From an uncultured Amaricoccus sp. (lineage in GTDB: Bacteria > Pseudomonadota > Alphaproteobacteria > Rhodobacterales > Rhodobacteraceae): a stretch of DNA of 5,143 nt. The translations under genes were made by a program, and so were the position numbers. Shown here one piece after another: positions 4,958 to 5,143 of this stretch (position 1 is its first letter; every line of letters begins with the position of its first letter). The notes beneath the pieces were generated by a model. It did not search any database. It was not told the DNA's origin and saw nothing but the letters and a program-made list of their open reading frames with translations. The stretch spans positions 1 to 5,143 of the forward strand of contig NZ_CALLYO010000423.1 in the NCBI RefSeq assembly GCF_937858865.1. Direction: 5' to 3'.

Positions 4958-5143
4958 TCAGGGCGACGGAGGCCCCGGCTCCGGCGTGCAGGCCCGCGCC
5001 TGCATGAGCCCGAGCCCGAAGGTCCGGTCCCGCCCCGGCTTGCCGAGATCGCGCGCCGAGCCGGCCAGCCAGGCCATCGCCGTCGCGCTGTCCCTGACCC
5101 GGCCGGCGCTCCGCGCCGCGGCGATCTCCACGGTCACGAAGGG
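4958..5143 (-). CDS. C-terminal fragment of a probable S8 (subtilisin-like) serine peptidase
   Basis: The frame enters from the right edge and ends at TGA (4958-4960), leaving 61 codons. It begins PFVTVEIAAARSAG, continues with DSATAMAWLAGSARDLGKPGRDRTFGLGLMQA and ends ACTPEPGPPSP. In S8 peptidases the catalytic serine lies in a GTSxAAPxV motif followed by a helix. The protein then often ends with an 'ARDLG.PGRD..FG.GL' segment. The visible part fits exactly from the final Pro of the motif onward, so the serine itself would be encoded about 10-12 nt outside the window. Whether it is exported or part of the operon cannot be seen. It lies on the same strand, 119 bp upstream of the binding-protein gene, without a clear terminator between them. 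The assignment rests on a short stretch and is moderately confident. Confidence 0.7.
   Translation of the reverse strand, partial: PFVTVEIAAARSAGRVRDSATAMAWLAGSARDLGKPGRDRTFGLGLMQARACTPEPGPPSP

Overview
The base composition is very GC-rich, with codons ending in G or C, compact minus-strand operons and strong GGAGG-type ribosome binding sites. This points to an alphaproteobacterium, most likely of the Rhodobacterales/Paracoccaceae type. That placement is inferred from style and gene families only; no marker gene is present.

Every supportable gene is on the minus strand, so transcription runs from right to left. At the right edge (4958-5143) is the last 61 codons of a gene that resembles the C-terminus of a subtilisin-like (S8) serine peptidase. 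A 119-bp spacer follows (4839-4957). It holds an AT-richer patch with short direct repeats and is the likely control region for everything to its left.

Downstream of the spacer is a tight seven-gene operon. In transcription order it encodes: a periplasmic substrate-binding protein (4838-3663), a YVTN-type beta-propeller (3651-2680), a 167-residue exported cupredoxin-like protein (2662-2159), an 82-residue very acidic exported PepSY-like protein (2150-1902), an ABC ATPase (1862-1074), an ABC-2 type permease (1077-271), and an exported protein with a DPDWPC motif (274 to the left edge, incomplete). Gene gaps are 8 to 39 bp, or 4-bp ATGA overlaps.

The binding protein, propeller, ATPase and permease resemble the families described as the ABC system associated with PQQ-dependent alcohol dehydrogenases (the PedC-like permease family and relatives). 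The order of two ABC-associated periplasmic proteins, two exported proteins, ATPase, permease and exported protein also matches, as far as I recall it, the lutA-lutG part of the lanthanide utilisation and transport cluster of Methylorubrum extorquens. My working model is a periplasmic capture and relay system (binding protein, propeller and three small exported proteins) feeding or serving an inner-membrane ABC transporter. Its cargo would be a lanthanide or another factor needed by PQQ alcohol dehydrogenases such as XoxF. The substrate is not shown by the sequence. No dehydrogenase, TonB receptor or lanmodulin gene lies within the window.

The plus strand carries no gene I can support. No tRNA, rRNA, CRISPR array, insertion sequence or replication origin was seen.
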